Assembly: GCA_000711775.1 (NCBI GenBank)
Contig: ARYC01025601.1
Span: forward strand, 1 to 64,000
Length of the DNA: 64,000 nt
Source of the DNA: Oxytricha trifallax
Lineage: Eukaryota > Ciliophora > Spirotrichea > Sporadotrichida > Oxytrichidae
Reading direction: 5' to 3'
In this document: positions 10,831 to 21,396 of the stretch, in pieces
How positions within the stretch are numbered: position 1 is the stretch's first letter
How the letters are laid out: each line of letters begins with the position of its first letter
Program-made: the position numbers and the translations under genes
The notes under the pieces: model-generated
Told to the model about the DNA's origin: nothing
Database searches by the model: none
What the model saw: the letters and a program-made list of their open reading frames with translations, nothing else

Positions 10831-10869
10831 TAGCAATAAAATAAAATGTAATTTTTTTAATCTTTTTAC
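10831..10869. other. 39-bp internal eliminated segment with TAGC pointer
   Basis: TAGC stands at 10831-10834 and 10870-10873 around an A/T-rich 35-mer. Its removal joins ...FATSA to ITYFKFQYF on the minus strand, keeping the frame. Confidence 0.6.
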
Positions 10870-11287
10870 TAGCACTTGTAGCGAAGTTGAGAGTAATAGA
10901 GGGATTATTAGATTGATCTACAAAGTCTCACATATCAATGCAGTCAGTCTTAGCGATAAAAATTACTCCAGCAAGATAAGGTGAGAAAGCACCACAAGTG
11001 TTATGAGAGCCAAATAAAAGTGCAGATCTGAAAATGGGATGCTCAAAATCTATGGAAGTTTTCCATTTACAGAAGTGAAAATCGTGCACTGTTAGAATGA
11101 GATCTTCAAAGAAAGGCGATACCTCTAAAGCTAGAACTGGTCTGTAATTTCTATCTGAATCATAATTCAGCTTAACATACTCTGCGAATTTTGTGCCTTC
11201 CTCGTTGGCATAACCAGTGGGCTTTACCCTCCAATCTATCATAAGTAGATCTCCTTCATCTGATACTGCCCAGAAAGTTGTTGCTTA
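10870..11287 (-). CDS. DNAI3: WDR63/DNAI3-like protein, C-terminal WD40 block
   Basis: Minus strand, one open frame: TTFWAVSDEGDLLMIDWRV, RPVLALEVSPFFEDLILTV, HDFHFCKWK, GAFSPYLAGVIFIAKTD and CIDM-TGA-DFVDQSNNPS. These are the WD blades of a dynein intermediate chain (SPFF..i.LTv..w.f..W; W-S-p.rpgvf.ig..dG.idvWDl). TGA at 10930-10928 stands exactly where the family has the Trp of the WD motif, and the coding match continues past it. The protein anchors inner-arm dynein in axonemes. Confidence 0.82.
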
Positions 11288-11690
11288 TTATAGCTAACCA
11301 TAAGTTATTATATAAAAAAATGAATAAATTAATAATCTTCATTATATATAAAGTATAATCCTTAAATTTATCTAAACAAATTAAATTTTGATGACTTTAA
11401 CAATAGTCCAAATGTTAAATTCATTTTCCATTTTACTTTAAAAAATAAGGCAAGAGTATTTTTCGTGCTTCACTAAAATTAATCTCAAGTTAATTAAAAT
11501 GGGAGATTGTATAATTTCAACACTTGAAATTTATAAGTCTGATATCATTTTATTTGATTTATATTTAGGAATACTTTGGATGGAAAAGAACTCTAGAAAG
11601 ACACATTTCACCAGAACTATCTTGTCTGAATCAGTTGATTTGCTAATATCGCTTCCAGTTGTAATAATTATTATTTCTCTATATTTCCTT
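11288..11690. other. AT-rich interval between WDR63 blocks
   Basis: Separates the blade reading HFLSVSEE from the block at 10870-11287. On the plus strand 11499-11786 is open for 95 codons, but this looks like a shadow of AT-rich and antisense coding DNA. Presumed IES. Confidence 0.45.
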
Positions 11691-12290
11691 TTCTACAGGC
11701 CTTTTCTTCTGAAACTGATAAGAAATGCACCTTTCTTCCTTCAGCTGGTGGATTTTTCCTATCAAATTATACTCCATGAGGGATAAATGCAGCATCAGCA
11801 ACATAATTCTTGTATGAAAGAACAATACTAGGGAGGGAAAGTTATTTTGATTTGACTATAGTCTATTATGTTTTATCTTCCTCTTCATCAGGCATTTTAA
11901 CTGCTTCTTGTTTTTTACCCTGAGATATTAGCGATTCTTGACAAGATAAGTCCCATATTATTATTATTAGTTATCCATTTATGCAACCTCTCTCTAAGAA
12001 GTTGGGATTTTCTGGTTGGAAATCAAGAGTAGAAATTTCTAATGGAGTCTCTAGCACATAATTTAGAGTGATGATATGAGCTTCTGAAAAATTCCTGATA
12101 AGTGTATGTGAGTCAAATGATTTACCAGTGATTTCACATCTATCATCAAAGCTCAAGTTCTCTATCATGCTCATAGCTACCAAATGTGGTTTGGTAGAGT
12201 GGAACTTTATGCATGACACTCTCTTGTTTTTGCTATAATCATGTAAGAAGAAGATTATAGGTAGCATGTTGACTGTACTTATTTTTGTTA
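11690..12290 (-). CDS. DNAI3: WDR63/DNAI3-like protein, N-terminal WD40 block
   Basis: Minus strand: KNKRVSCIKFHSTKPHLVAM, LSFDDRCEITGKSFDSHTLI, RNFSEAHIITLNYVLETPLE, NFLERGCINGQ, then IWDLSCQESLISQGKK, an acidic stretch, YKNYVADAAFIPHGVQFDRK and VHFLSVSEE. This order matches WDR63 (hILIwnFsd.iHP..vLE.P.ei...eF.P.npn...gGcinGQv..WDl). No TGA occurs over this block, and the isoleucine run before WDL (about 11955-11967) is a short repeat expansion. Confidence 0.8.
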
Positions 12291-12560
12291 GAAATTAATC
12301 ACAAATCATAAAGATATAGCTGCTTGTGCTGCTTTTTCATCGCCTAACATTTCGAAATGTCCTAGAAGACATTAATTAATTCATGAGAATTCAATGCTCC
12401 TCAATACGTTAAGCAACTCTGTCTATTAATTTATCTAGCTTCTTGCTTATGGCCGGATCCTGCTAGCTCTTTTTTTTGCATTACATTTCTGAGATGAAAT
12501 TCTTTGGATCGTATTGGATGATAGCGTTTACCATACGATTCTAATAAATTACAATAAATC
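12291..12560 (-). CDS. DNAI3: WDR63/DNAI3-like protein, helical N-terminal block (frameshifted)
   Basis: Minus strand: RMVNAIIQYDPKNFISEMQ, KKLDKLIDRVAQRIEE, then after frame changes LNSHELINVF and HFEMLGDEKAAQA. Two single-base frame changes lie between about 12340 and 12400. This helical, acidic stretch precedes the first WD blade in the family. Assignment is by order and by continuous residues rather than catalytic motifs. Confidence 0.62.
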
Positions 12561-12589
12561 CATTTTAATTATAAATATATTATTAGTGA

Positions 12590-13020
12590 TTGTAGTAGGT
12601 TTGTGATTAGAAAAACTTCATCTGATCAATAGCTTATAATCCAATTTCAAGGACCTTCTTTCTAGTAAAATAGCATGTTTTTGCAACTTTAATTTCTATA
12701 TTGGACTCTCCTGCATCTCTCTCGATGTAGCTGTATCCCTCATGCTCAAATTCACTTCTCGGTCTTGTGATTCTAATGCGCATTGATGGTCTGCTGTTTT
12801 TAACAATGAGATTTTAACCTCCAAATTAGTGCCGTAGGGAGATGCATATGGTAAAGCGAAGAATTCCTTCTTTATTTATTCCTGCTTTTATTGGCCTTCT
12901 ACGTCATCGCCACTATTGTTTTCTGCATCTGAGCCCTCTCTATCAACATCGTCATCTCTTTTTTGTTAATCATCTACATCGAGCTAATCTTAAGGAGACA
13001 AATGACCGTAATTTTAAATT
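12590..13020 (-). CDS. DNAI3: WDR63/DNAI3-like protein, N-terminal acidic block
   Basis: Minus strand: a Asp/Gln/Lys-rich leader (QLDVDDQQKRDDDVDREGSD), KKEFFALPYASPYGTNLEV, then one frame slip near 12812, VKNSRPSMRIRITRPRSEFE, GYSYIERDAGESNIEIKVA and KKVLEIGLQAIDQMKFFQS. The P-Y-G-S/T-N-L-E-V and later 'eigvQ...e....sQT' order fits the N-terminus of ciliate WDR63 proteins. No start codon could be fixed; the first residues may lie in another block. Confidence 0.6.
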
Positions 13021-13174
13021 AATCAATTAAATTCAATCCATTTTCCCTTTATAAAATATTCTATACAAATAGATCAGTTTTAATTAATAAAAATGATCCA
13101 AGCGATAAGTGTTATGTTAAACAGATAATTTTTTAAGATCAAATGTTCTTATTTAAATTAAAAAATCTACTAAA

Positions 13175-14315
13175 TCATAAATATGTGGGCACATTGAGAA
13201 AGAGAGACTTTTCACTTCTTGCTTTGGTGTGATTATGAACACAGACTCCGATAAGATAAGTTTGCTAAGCATAACTCTAAATTATTATCAAAGTCTGCAA
13301 GGAAGAGAGTTCTCTGCTTTGACTTTAAACATAAAGGGAGAGTTGAATCGCTATGTTGAAAAGACATGCTTCTGGATGCTTGATAAGATTTGAGATAATT
13401 TTAATGTAAGGATGAAAACTGAAGAAGCTATTATTATATAGGACACCCAGCTAGAGGTCTATAAGTAATCATTTAACATATCACCAAAAGTCAAGTTGAG
13501 AAGTCATCAGTAAATTCAGTCAAACATATACAAGGCAAGTTGACTTTGCGAAAGAGAACACTGTAGACCAATAAATACAAGCAAAGCTGGAAAGTCTGCT
13601 CTGAATATGAAATAAGTCACTTGCAAAACAGTAACGGTAATGATCGTACTTCAGCTTATTCAGTTTTTATAGAGCTTCACTTAATGGTTGGAAGAATGAG
13701 TGAATTTATTTATCTTAGACCGTCACAGCTTGATATAATAAACAGAGCATTTGCAAAAACTGATGAAGCAGACGCAGAGAGTGCTTATGAGTTAATTGGA
13801 GCGAGCAATGAATTATCAAAATCAAACATTGGAATTAAGAAGTTAATTTACTATTCAAAATAATCTGGTTAAAATGACAATAAGTTTTCCAGAGTTTCAA
13901 AATCTTAAAGCAAGAAATCTTAAGATTTGAGATTAACTTAAAATTTACCCAAATGTAATTAATGCTACTGCGACTTATAGAACGAGGATTTCGATTGAGA
14001 TGAAGTAATGGATTTACACTATTGGAAAGATTACAGATACCTTAATGAATGCTAATATTGTCAATAGGTTATTGAAATTCCAATACTGAATGCACATTGG
14101 CTTGAAGAATGCCAAAAGAAGGGTGAATTAAGGCAGGGCTAGTGATGCAAAGAAATCATTAAAGAAAATCAATTCGTACATATTACAATAGAGCTAAAAT
14201 GTATACCCAATCCGCAAAATTAAGATATGTCCCCATTATGCGGGATTAATATAAGGGCATTAGTTAAGTAAATGGGTGGAAAAGCTACCATTGATGATGC
14301 ATGAAAGAATCATAA
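13175..14315 (+). CDS. CEP104: CEP104-like protein, block 5 (TOG domain and zinc fingers)
   Basis: Begins MNTDSDKISLLSITLNYYQS, QGREFSALTLNIKGELNRYV, then FWMLDKI-TGA-DNFNVRMK (a TOG repeat helix; the family has KIGDN). After frame changes come SNIYKAS and YSVFIELHLMVGRMSEFIYL. A Ser/Gln linker leads to the CEP104 zinc-finger region: CNQCYCDLQNEDFD, VMDLHYWKDYRYLNECQYC, QVIEIPILNAHWLEEC and KCIPNP. In-frame TGA codons are at 13391, 13996 and 14143, the last where a second finger Cys/Arg is expected. LHYWK and the Cys/His spacing identify CEP104 strongly. Ends about 14315 near DDCMK-like residues. Confidence 0.78.
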
Positions 14316-14639
14316 CATATTAAAGATTATAAGTTTTGTTTATTTCTTTTATATGTGCAACTAATTTTCATTTATAATTATTATTTAAAAATAAGATATT
14401 TAAAAAATGAAATAAGTAAATTAAAATTTAAATGGTATTTAATTAATAATGATAACGATTTGGATATTATTAATTTAATGAGGCGATTGCATTATATTTT
14501 ATAATTTATATTAGATTATAGTAGATTGAGATAGCAGCTAAAAACAGCTTATCGCGAATTAAAGCTTAAACTTGATAAGATATTTAATAAATTAAAATTT
14601 AATTTAAAATATTTTTTATCAATACAAGCGAATGCTAAA
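14316..14639. other. AT-rich interval, no gene seen
   Basis: 324 bp of A/T-rich DNA between CEP104 and the lipase gene; no coding match on either strand. Confidence 0.5.
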
Positions 14640-15936
14640 CTATCCTTGACAGTTTTGACTTTAATTGCAGTCACTCTAACCAAATCTTAAGCTATATGTT
14701 GGGTGAGAAATGTCTTGCTTTGGTTCTTTCAGGTGGAGCCAATAAAGTTGCTTACGAAGCTGGAGTCTTGCCTGGACTTGCTTATTTTCTCAACGAGACT
14801 GATCTCTAGTAAGATGTATTCACTGGAGTCTCTACTGGAACTCTCAACGGCGATGGTATCTATATATAAAATTTAGCATTATTTTATATTATCTCAGTAT
14901 GGCTTAAGGAGTAGCCAAGAGAGATGTAAGAATGGCTGGTGGAAACATGTAGTAAGATGACTAGTGATTAGCTCTTCAATGAATGGCCACTTAGCTTCAC
15001 TTAAGGCATCTTCGTTGAGAGTGGAATCCTCGATACTAGACCAATGCCAAACTTTGTCAAAAGGACCCTCGTCCAAATTGGCTGGAAGTTCCATAAGAAC
15101 TTACTGTGTCATCTGTTGACGTTGAAACTCGGTAGTACGATCAAAATAAATATAATTTCAATGTAAAATTTTGTTTAGATATTACAGATTCTGTCTGATT
15201 CAGATTAGTTCCAATAAAAGAGAAAAACCCTATAGAATTGTAACATCTGCATCAATTACATTCGTTTTCCCTCATAAACACATAGGAAACTGGACATTGA
15301 TGGATAGTGGTACTGTTTGGAATACTGACATTATCTCAGCCGTGTACAAGTGCATTTAAAGTTTAATCATAATAATTAAGCATGGAAATCGTAGGTGAGG
15401 AGCAATCAAAAATTTTAATTGATATTATTATCCTTGGACAAGACAGAATGGACTAGACTGAAAAGACTGGTAACTCAATTAGAAACTATCTCAAATATAG
15501 AGACGTCAAGAATTTCAACAAGCAAGCCGCCGATATCATTAAATTTGCTCAAACTTACCCAAACATCACTTACAGATGCTTCTTAATGTCATCTGGTGCA
15601 TTAAAATAAAATAAATATTAGTGAGTGAACTTGCTTGTGTTGTAAACAAAAATAGCTTTACTATTTCAATAATTCATGATTAACTAGTGGAACTGATGAA
15701 ATGAATTTCACACCAGAGTCATCCAACCAATGATCTAGATGGGCAAGAATGATGCCAAAGTCGCTATTGAACTTGGTGAAGGCAAGAACTTCTAAAAGTT
15801 TATCAAATTTATTCAAATTAACATGAATTTTAAAGTATTAATGAAATGTCTCAGGAAATGGTACAAATCACAAGAGACTAGAGACAAACACCCAAGTCTC
15901 AGAGAGTACGTCACCTCTACTAAATTCATCGAATGA
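14640..15936 (+). CDS. patatin-like phospholipase (in about five blocks)
   Basis: A signal-peptide-like start (KLSLTVLTLIAVTLTKSQA) precedes LALVLSGGANKVAYEAGVL, the oxyanion-hole motif of patatins. GVSTG (nucleophile Ser at 14831-14833) is the G-x-S-x-G elbow, and MDSGTVWNTD (Asp at 15303-15305) is the catalytic Asp region, where DG(G/A) is usual. Later blocks read VWLKEQPREMQEWLVET, IVTSASITFVFPHKHIG, MEIVGEEQSKILIDIIILGQ, NFNKQAADIIKFAQTYPNI and, to the TGA at 15934-15936, REYVTSTKFIE. Patatins hydrolyse acyl ester bonds in lipids; the leader suggests secretion or a membrane compartment. Single-base slips occur near 14700, 15108 and 15745. AT-rich gaps at about 14860-14895, 15130-15165, 15365-15380 and 15610-15660 look like IESs. 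Confidence 0.75.
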
Positions 15937-16189
15937 TTTGATATTGAAATTAACACATTGAAATTATATTTACAAGGAATTACTAGGTAAAACCATTTAC
16001 TCAAAATAATATCAATAGCAAAACTAATTTAACACAGAATATTCAAATAATATCCACGAAACTTCTACAAATCTCCGATATATACAATTAACCCTTTAAT
16101 TAACTATTTGATTTAAACATGAGAATAAAGTAAGGGTTGTTACCTTTTTAAAAGCTATATTACCTTATTGGATAAATTATAGTTTCTAA

Positions 16190-16600
16190 ACTTGATGCTA
16201 TTATCTCTGAGAAATCTCTTAAACTATACTCTAATCTTTGTATATCTTCAATATTTAGAATGCCTTATTGATTCTGTTTTCTTGTTTCTCTACTTCAATT
16301 TAAGCTAAAACAACTTTTATCCGCATTTTTCACTACTTTCTCTGATTAAGAGTTGTACTTTGTGAATTTAAATTAACTATGGAAAATTTATCGCTTTAAC
16401 TCTTATTGTTCCTGATTACTACGCATTTATCTATATGATGAGAACTAAGTTTCATCTTAATTTCTAGGGGTTTATCGTTTTCTCAATTGTTTCATATTTT
16501 TAAATAGTCATGTTCTTATTCACTCGAACTATTCTTGCTATCAATGGCTTCACTAAGTGTATTTAAATTTCGTTCTTAGCTTTGAATTGGGAATGAGACT
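16190..16600 (+). CDS. membrane-protein fragment, unidentified
   Basis: With TAR as Gln, one frame reads LSLRNLLNYTLIFVYLQYLE and CLIDSVFLFLYFN, and a second reads FIALTLIVPDYYAFIYMMRT and FIVFSIVSYFQIVMFLFTRT, before TGA. These look like three or four transmembrane helices with charged loops. A TLC-type (TRAM/LAG1/CLN8) protein is possible but not shown. A further candidate block lies at 18025. Confidence 0.35.
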
Positions 16601-16717
16601 TATTTCCTAGCTTTTTAGCTTAATGTATTCAAACTATTTGTCAGTGATGTTGTGTTTAATTAATTGTTTTTTATTAACATAGGATTCTTCAATATATATA
16701 TTGAGATAAAATAGTGG

Positions 16718-17395
16718 TTGCATTTTGAGTCATATTTTAAATTAACAATGATTATTGGGGCAAGAAGTTATTGTAAGCGTACTCTGATTAACCCAAGGTT
16801 TTTTTATAGTATAACTGAGATTATTGCAATAAAAAGGTGTTATAGGAATCCTAATTCATTCTTACCTTTATTTTTCTTAACGTTTTTTCTTTTGATTCAT
16901 ATATTCGCTTTTATTACTGACTATATTCATGGATCTATAAATTTTAATTTAAGAATAATTTTTTATCTGAAAATATTAATAATAATAAGAAAGAGCATAT
17001 CTCTTATTGAAAACGTCAATGATGCTTTAAATCTTATAAGTGCTCTATTTGATGACTATATCTATTATGAAATTTGTTAGTTTACTCTTATAAAAATTCA
17101 ACTATTTCTATTACTCTTATATGCTATTTGTAGAGTATTTATCGTTTTTGTTGGTATATTTACTATTCTAAGAGTTTTTTTATCGTTTGTGATTTTTAGA
17201 GAGTCATATATTAATTTTTTTTTAAGTTTTTAACTTTTCCATAATTTTGATTTTAATATTCTTAGGAGTGCAAGAATTTTACTGAGTTTTTTATTTCTTG
17301 CATTTTATGTAATTTATAATCCATTTTCATTTCCAGATATTAACATTGTATTGGGTAGATCTTTACTTTAAATGCGAATTCCAGATTTATTTTGA
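16718..17395 (+). CDS. possible multi-pass membrane ORF (ciliate code)
   Basis: Open for 225 codons when TAG at 17078 is read as Gln; ends at TGA 17393-17395. Hydrophobic runs FLPLFFLTFFLLIHIFAF, FLLLLYAICRVFIVFVG and ILLSFLFLAFYVIY could span membranes. No family is recognised. Because only TGA stops a frame in this AT-rich DNA, open frames of this length can arise by chance. It may belong with the membrane fragments on either side. Confidence 0.25.
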
Positions 17396-18024
17396 TTATT
17401 TTAATTTTTCTGATTTACTTAAGACTTATTCATAAAAAGAATAAGTTGATTCAAGTGAGTTATCTATATTATTTTGACTATCGCTATAGTCTAAAGTCTT
17501 AAATTTTTCATTAGATTTTTTTCTTTTGATTGATTTACCAGACTTCATCTTTGTATACACTTTTATCAGCTGGTGGTACTCTACTCTAGGTATCTTTTTA
17601 AACAGTACAAGAGTTAATTTACCTTGAAACAAGGTAATTATGTTTCATGTCCTAAGACTTTTAAAGTATAAGTTATTTTTATCTAGGCTAAATAGTCTCC
17701 TGTTGAAAATTGATAGTTTGCGATTTTTCTCATGTTCTTAACTTTTTTAGGGCTTTTCATATAATTCGCTTTCATAGGAGTTTTAAAGAGTATAATACAT
17801 GTTTCTTGGAGGCTCTCTTTAATTTTTTTACCCTCTATTACTTAGAATCAATCTTGAGTTAACTTGATTATTTTGATTATTTGCTGTGAATTCCCTATAT
17901 GACATGAGCTCTCTTTAAGATACATGATTATCATGGTGAGAATTGTAATTTTTTTTCTATTCGAAATTGCTTTTCACTGCTTTATTGCGATTTTTCTTAG
18001 GATTCAAATTTAAAGGAATTTGAC

Positions 18025-18195
18025 ATAAGTTCTTTTTTGAAGGTTTTGGCTCTATAATGGAGTTATAGATTTTTTAGAGTTTATAATACCTTCTTTGAAT
18101 AGTCTGAAAAGATTTATGCTTTGGCTGGAACAAGCATTATCTTTTTAAATATATTACTTTCTGCCATGAATTTATAACTTTAAATATTTGGAATA
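18025..18195 (+). CDS. membrane-protein fragment, possible later block of the gene at 16190
   Basis: Reads LKVLALQWSYRFFRVYNTFF, EQSEKIYALAGTSIIFLNIL and LSAMNLQ: one or two hydrophobic helices with aromatic clusters like the end of a multi-pass protein. Coding character is clearer than in the flanking DNA. The family is unknown. Confidence 0.35.
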
Positions 18196-18344
18196 AATGT
18201 ATTTAAATTCAAATTTCAACAATTAAGTCTGACTGATGGAATAATTAATAAGTAATATTTAAAATTATACAGTTAATGGAGATATTGTAAAGTCGTGATA
18301 AAATGTATTAAGAAGTTAATTTATTATTCTTATAGAATTCCACA

Positions 18345-19400
18345 AAAGTATTTTTTCGTTTATTGTTTATCAATCTTATCTTTATTTAATACTATGGTAT
18401 TATCTCACTTGAATTATTTAGTGATGAGGGCATCATAGCTGCCTTATGCTCTTGTTTACAATTTTTTCTTTATAAAGTATCGACTTCTTTTTGATTGACT
18501 ATTTTCCCTTGCATATCGTAAAGAACCTCAAACTTTGATCCCTTTTATTAGAAAATTTTTTTGAAACCATATATTATTGATATATAGGTTACTGGGCCTT
18601 CCTTTGAATATAATTCTGGGTAACTTTACAGCATACTGTAAGAAGATATTAAAATGTTAGTTTACAAATAGACCTACCTTTAATTGAGAAACTTGTTCCA
18701 AAATAAGAGTCATCAGTATCCAGATTCTATTGTCTTGGTACGTATAACTCTTAGCATCTTGGGCCAAAAGTCTATAAGAAATAATCACACATTGTTGTAA
18801 TGTAAATGTGCTGTTATTAACTTACCTTGACTCTACTTGTGGACAGCTCCTCATATAAACCTATGGGTAAGGCTGCCTTTCACATAGAACTCTTTAACAA
18901 CTACTGAAAGTGCCAAGTAAGCACTTCTCCTTCATCATAGCTAAACTTCTTGGTGAGAGTATAAATCAGGCATGAATTAACCCATATAAGTCTATAGCAC
19001 ATTAATAAATGTCCAAGAACCTACAAGTAAAATGAATAAGCTTAACTGATCCTCCTCTTTTATATAAATTAAAATACTTACACTTGGTCGTTTAGTTCTT
19101 CTGAGTCGGGGCTTTCACTGCTAAATATTATTTTCATAGCTTCACTATATAGTTAATTAATAATCTTTTGCCACATTTCTTGTATTAACAAAATGTTAAA
19201 CTTAATTCCAAATTTTACTTACTTATTCTTTAAACCATAGAGATTTAAGCTATCCTTTATATAATCGACATCTACCTATTGTAAAATAATTAAAATCAAG
19301 ACTAAATTATTTATAGAATATTACCACTACGAAAATTCATGGCCCTCCAAATCTAAAAACCAGAAAATCCACCCTCCATCACTGCAACTCTTAGAGTCGT
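18345..19400 (-). CDS. CSNK2B: casein kinase 2 regulatory (beta) subunit, intron-containing
   Basis: Minus strand, 5' to 3': SDGGWIFWFLDLEGHEF (family ...SWISWFC...GNEFF), VDVDYIKDSLNLYGLKN, MKIIFSSESPDSEELNDQV, a block reading CYRLIWVNSCLIYTLT (family LYGLIHARYILT), KCLLGTFSSC and LCERQPY, PIGLYEELSTSRVK, TFGPRCQELYVPRQ, TDDSYFGTSF and KLPRIIF. CK2-beta dimerises through a four-Cys zinc site and controls the CK2 kinase; Cys from the pairs C-x5-C and x-x-R-C are visible, although one expected Cys reads Gly (TFGPRC). One frame slip lies in QPY|PIGLY. Short GT-AG introns interrupt it. The tail after about 18500 (NQKEVDTLQRKN, EHKAAMMPS) is a lineage-specific extension. The first Met was not found. 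Confidence 0.78.
18636..18677 (-). other. 42-nt spliceosomal intron in the CK2-beta gene
   Basis: Minus strand GTAGGTCT...CTTACAG with a canonical CTAAC branch-point sequence (ACTAACA) about 24 nt before the end. Its removal connects YFGTSF to the KLPRIIF segment. Confidence 0.6.
18772..18825 (-). other. 54-nt spliceosomal intron in the CK2-beta gene
   Basis: Minus strand GTAAGTTAATAAC...TTCTTATAG. Splicing joins ...STSRVK to TFGPRCQELYVP in frame, matching VKLYCPKC of CK2-beta. This distinguishes it from an IES, since the ends are GT-AG and no pointer repeat is seen. Confidence 0.65.
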
Positions 19401-19812
19401 AGATTTTTATTTGTAAAACTTTGTTATATAAGAATTAAGGGGGATTAATTTTCATTAATTATTTGAAAACTCAATTAAATATTTAAAGCACATTTATTAA
19501 AAGGAATAACCTACCCAGAGTTATATAATTATATTTTAATATTAGAAATTGGAAAATTTAATAGAATTTTAACAGTTAACAGAATTATTAAGTTATATTT
19601 AGAAATTATCAATCAATATAAAAGAGAAGTTCTTACTTATAAACACAGTTTACTTCTAGGTTTTCACAATGTTAATAGGAACACATAATATTGAAAGCAA
19701 TATTTATTTAATTATAATTCTCATCTTTTGTATGTTTTCCTATATTCAATTTAAAAAGCATTTTAAAAATAATATTAATTATAATAAGATTGATAGCTAA
19801 AACTAACTCCTT
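19401..19812. other. AT-rich intergenic or IES DNA between CK2-beta and the SMS-like gene
   Basis: Divergent genes flank it, so promoters of nanochromosome genes and telomere-addition sites may lie here, but none can be pointed to. No coding match. Confidence 0.4.
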
Positions 19813-21062
19813 ATGGAGGATTTAAAGTCAGATTATGACGACCAGCATTAACCCAATATTAGAGGCTGATTTAATAGTAATATGATAGAGAAAACTTAGG
19901 CACTCACAGATCAAACAATATAAAAGATGAAAACGGCAACCATCTTAGAGATCTGTAAGCTATTTCCTTGGAATATGTAAGCTTTCGACACTTTTATTTA
20001 CATGATAATTCTTATTAGGATGCAAGGAAATAGAGATATATTAGAATCTCAATTATTATCATCATTTTAGGATTCCTGACAGTAGTTACTCTAACTTAGT
20101 CATTTTTGTTATTAGAAAATGCCGCGTGTATCGAAGTTAATATGACTGCAAAGCTAAACTATATTTTTACAGAGAATGCAGGAGCAAAGCAAGCATGCTC
20201 ATATGATCATATGTGAACTGCCTATTGATATTATGGTCTTGTCATAATTCTATAGATTTGCCATTTATGGAACAACTTGGCTATTCCCGTTGGCTCTCCT
20301 TATGCTCTATATTATGAGAGTTCTTATGTAGGTATGATTAGATTAGATATTGCTAAGTATTTCATCATGTTCAACCTAAATTATGTAGTAAATCTTTATG
20401 ATGAGATACCCAGAAGGATACTTGTGAGACTTCCCCGGATTCTACCCAATCTCTGTGCCTTGTGGAAAGACAAACGATTTCTTTTTCTCTGATCATATTG
20501 GTATATGCATAATCTGCTTCTGTAAATTCAGAGCTCATACTTGGAAGAAATTAACTTTAATTTTAATTGGAAAATCCAACTTATTTTATCGATGTACCTT
20601 GTATAATTAAATTAGCATACTTTAGTATCTTCACCATGTTTATGCAGTTTTCTCTAATTATTTGCTAGCTTGGCCATTACATTATTGACTTAATCTCAGG
20701 GATAGTTTTCGCTCACTATTTCTGGCTACTCTCTTAACGCTATTCATATATCGTGGGAGACAAAGTTTTCAAAATTTCCTTCCAAAACCCTTCCCCATGT
20801 TCACAAAATTTTGTTCTATTGTTCTACTTGCCAACACCCAATGGAGCTATGGTCTGATCCAAATGCTCTTGAAAACCATCCTATTAAAAAAGAGTAATAA
20901 ACTTTGTTAAAGAAAATAGCGGCAGCCTCTAGTATTAAATAAACGAGCAATGAGCTCAGATATGTTTAAATGAACTCGATGAAATCTGATGGTCTATCAA
21001 TCTAAAATTTATCAACATCTAATTTATTCTAAAATCAATTAAACGTAGTAAACTGCTTGTGA
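19813..21062 (+). CDS. sphingomyelin-synthase-like (PAP2_C) membrane protein
   Basis: From ATG 19813 (MEDLKSDYDDQHQPNIRG), a cytosolic N-terminus leads to a membrane helix (ISIIIIILGFLTVVTLTQSF), then further hydrophobic segments near 20240-20300, and the signature region DFPGFYPISVPCGKTNDFFF, SDHIGICIIC, and LGHYIIDLISGIVFAHYFW. The His of SDH and the His/Asp of HYIID correspond to the His-His-Asp triad of sphingomyelin synthases, which move a phospho-head-group between lipids. The tail STCQHPMELWSDPNALENHP is charged and ends at TGA 21060-21062. In-frame TGAs occur near 19870, at 20214-20216 and at 20226-20228, and the frame shifts more than once (about 20015, 20250-20410 and 20620). Family assignment is firm; the exact head-group is unknown. 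Confidence 0.7.
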
Positions 21063-21396
21063 GTATGTATGTTAATTGTATATGATTATTCACTTTTATT
21101 TTTCTATTAACAAGTTAGAGTTGTATTTCACTAAAGTTGTATGCTCTAAGCACTTTTATCAAAAGATTTACCTCAATATTTTAATAACTTTACTCTCCTT
21201 CTTATAAAATTTTGTTTTAAGTATCAAAATGAAATTTTAATTAAATACTTAAGCTTGTAATAAAGTCTAATTAATTAGATTGCAAAGTATAAATAAAAAT
21301 ATACTTTTATGGAGTTATATCTGGATAATATCAAATATAATTCAAGTTTATTAAATAAGATTAATTAAAGCTGCAAACATTTATATATAAATTAAT
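21063..21396. other. AT-rich gap without a gene
   Basis: 334 bp; no coding match on either strand. Confidence 0.45.
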
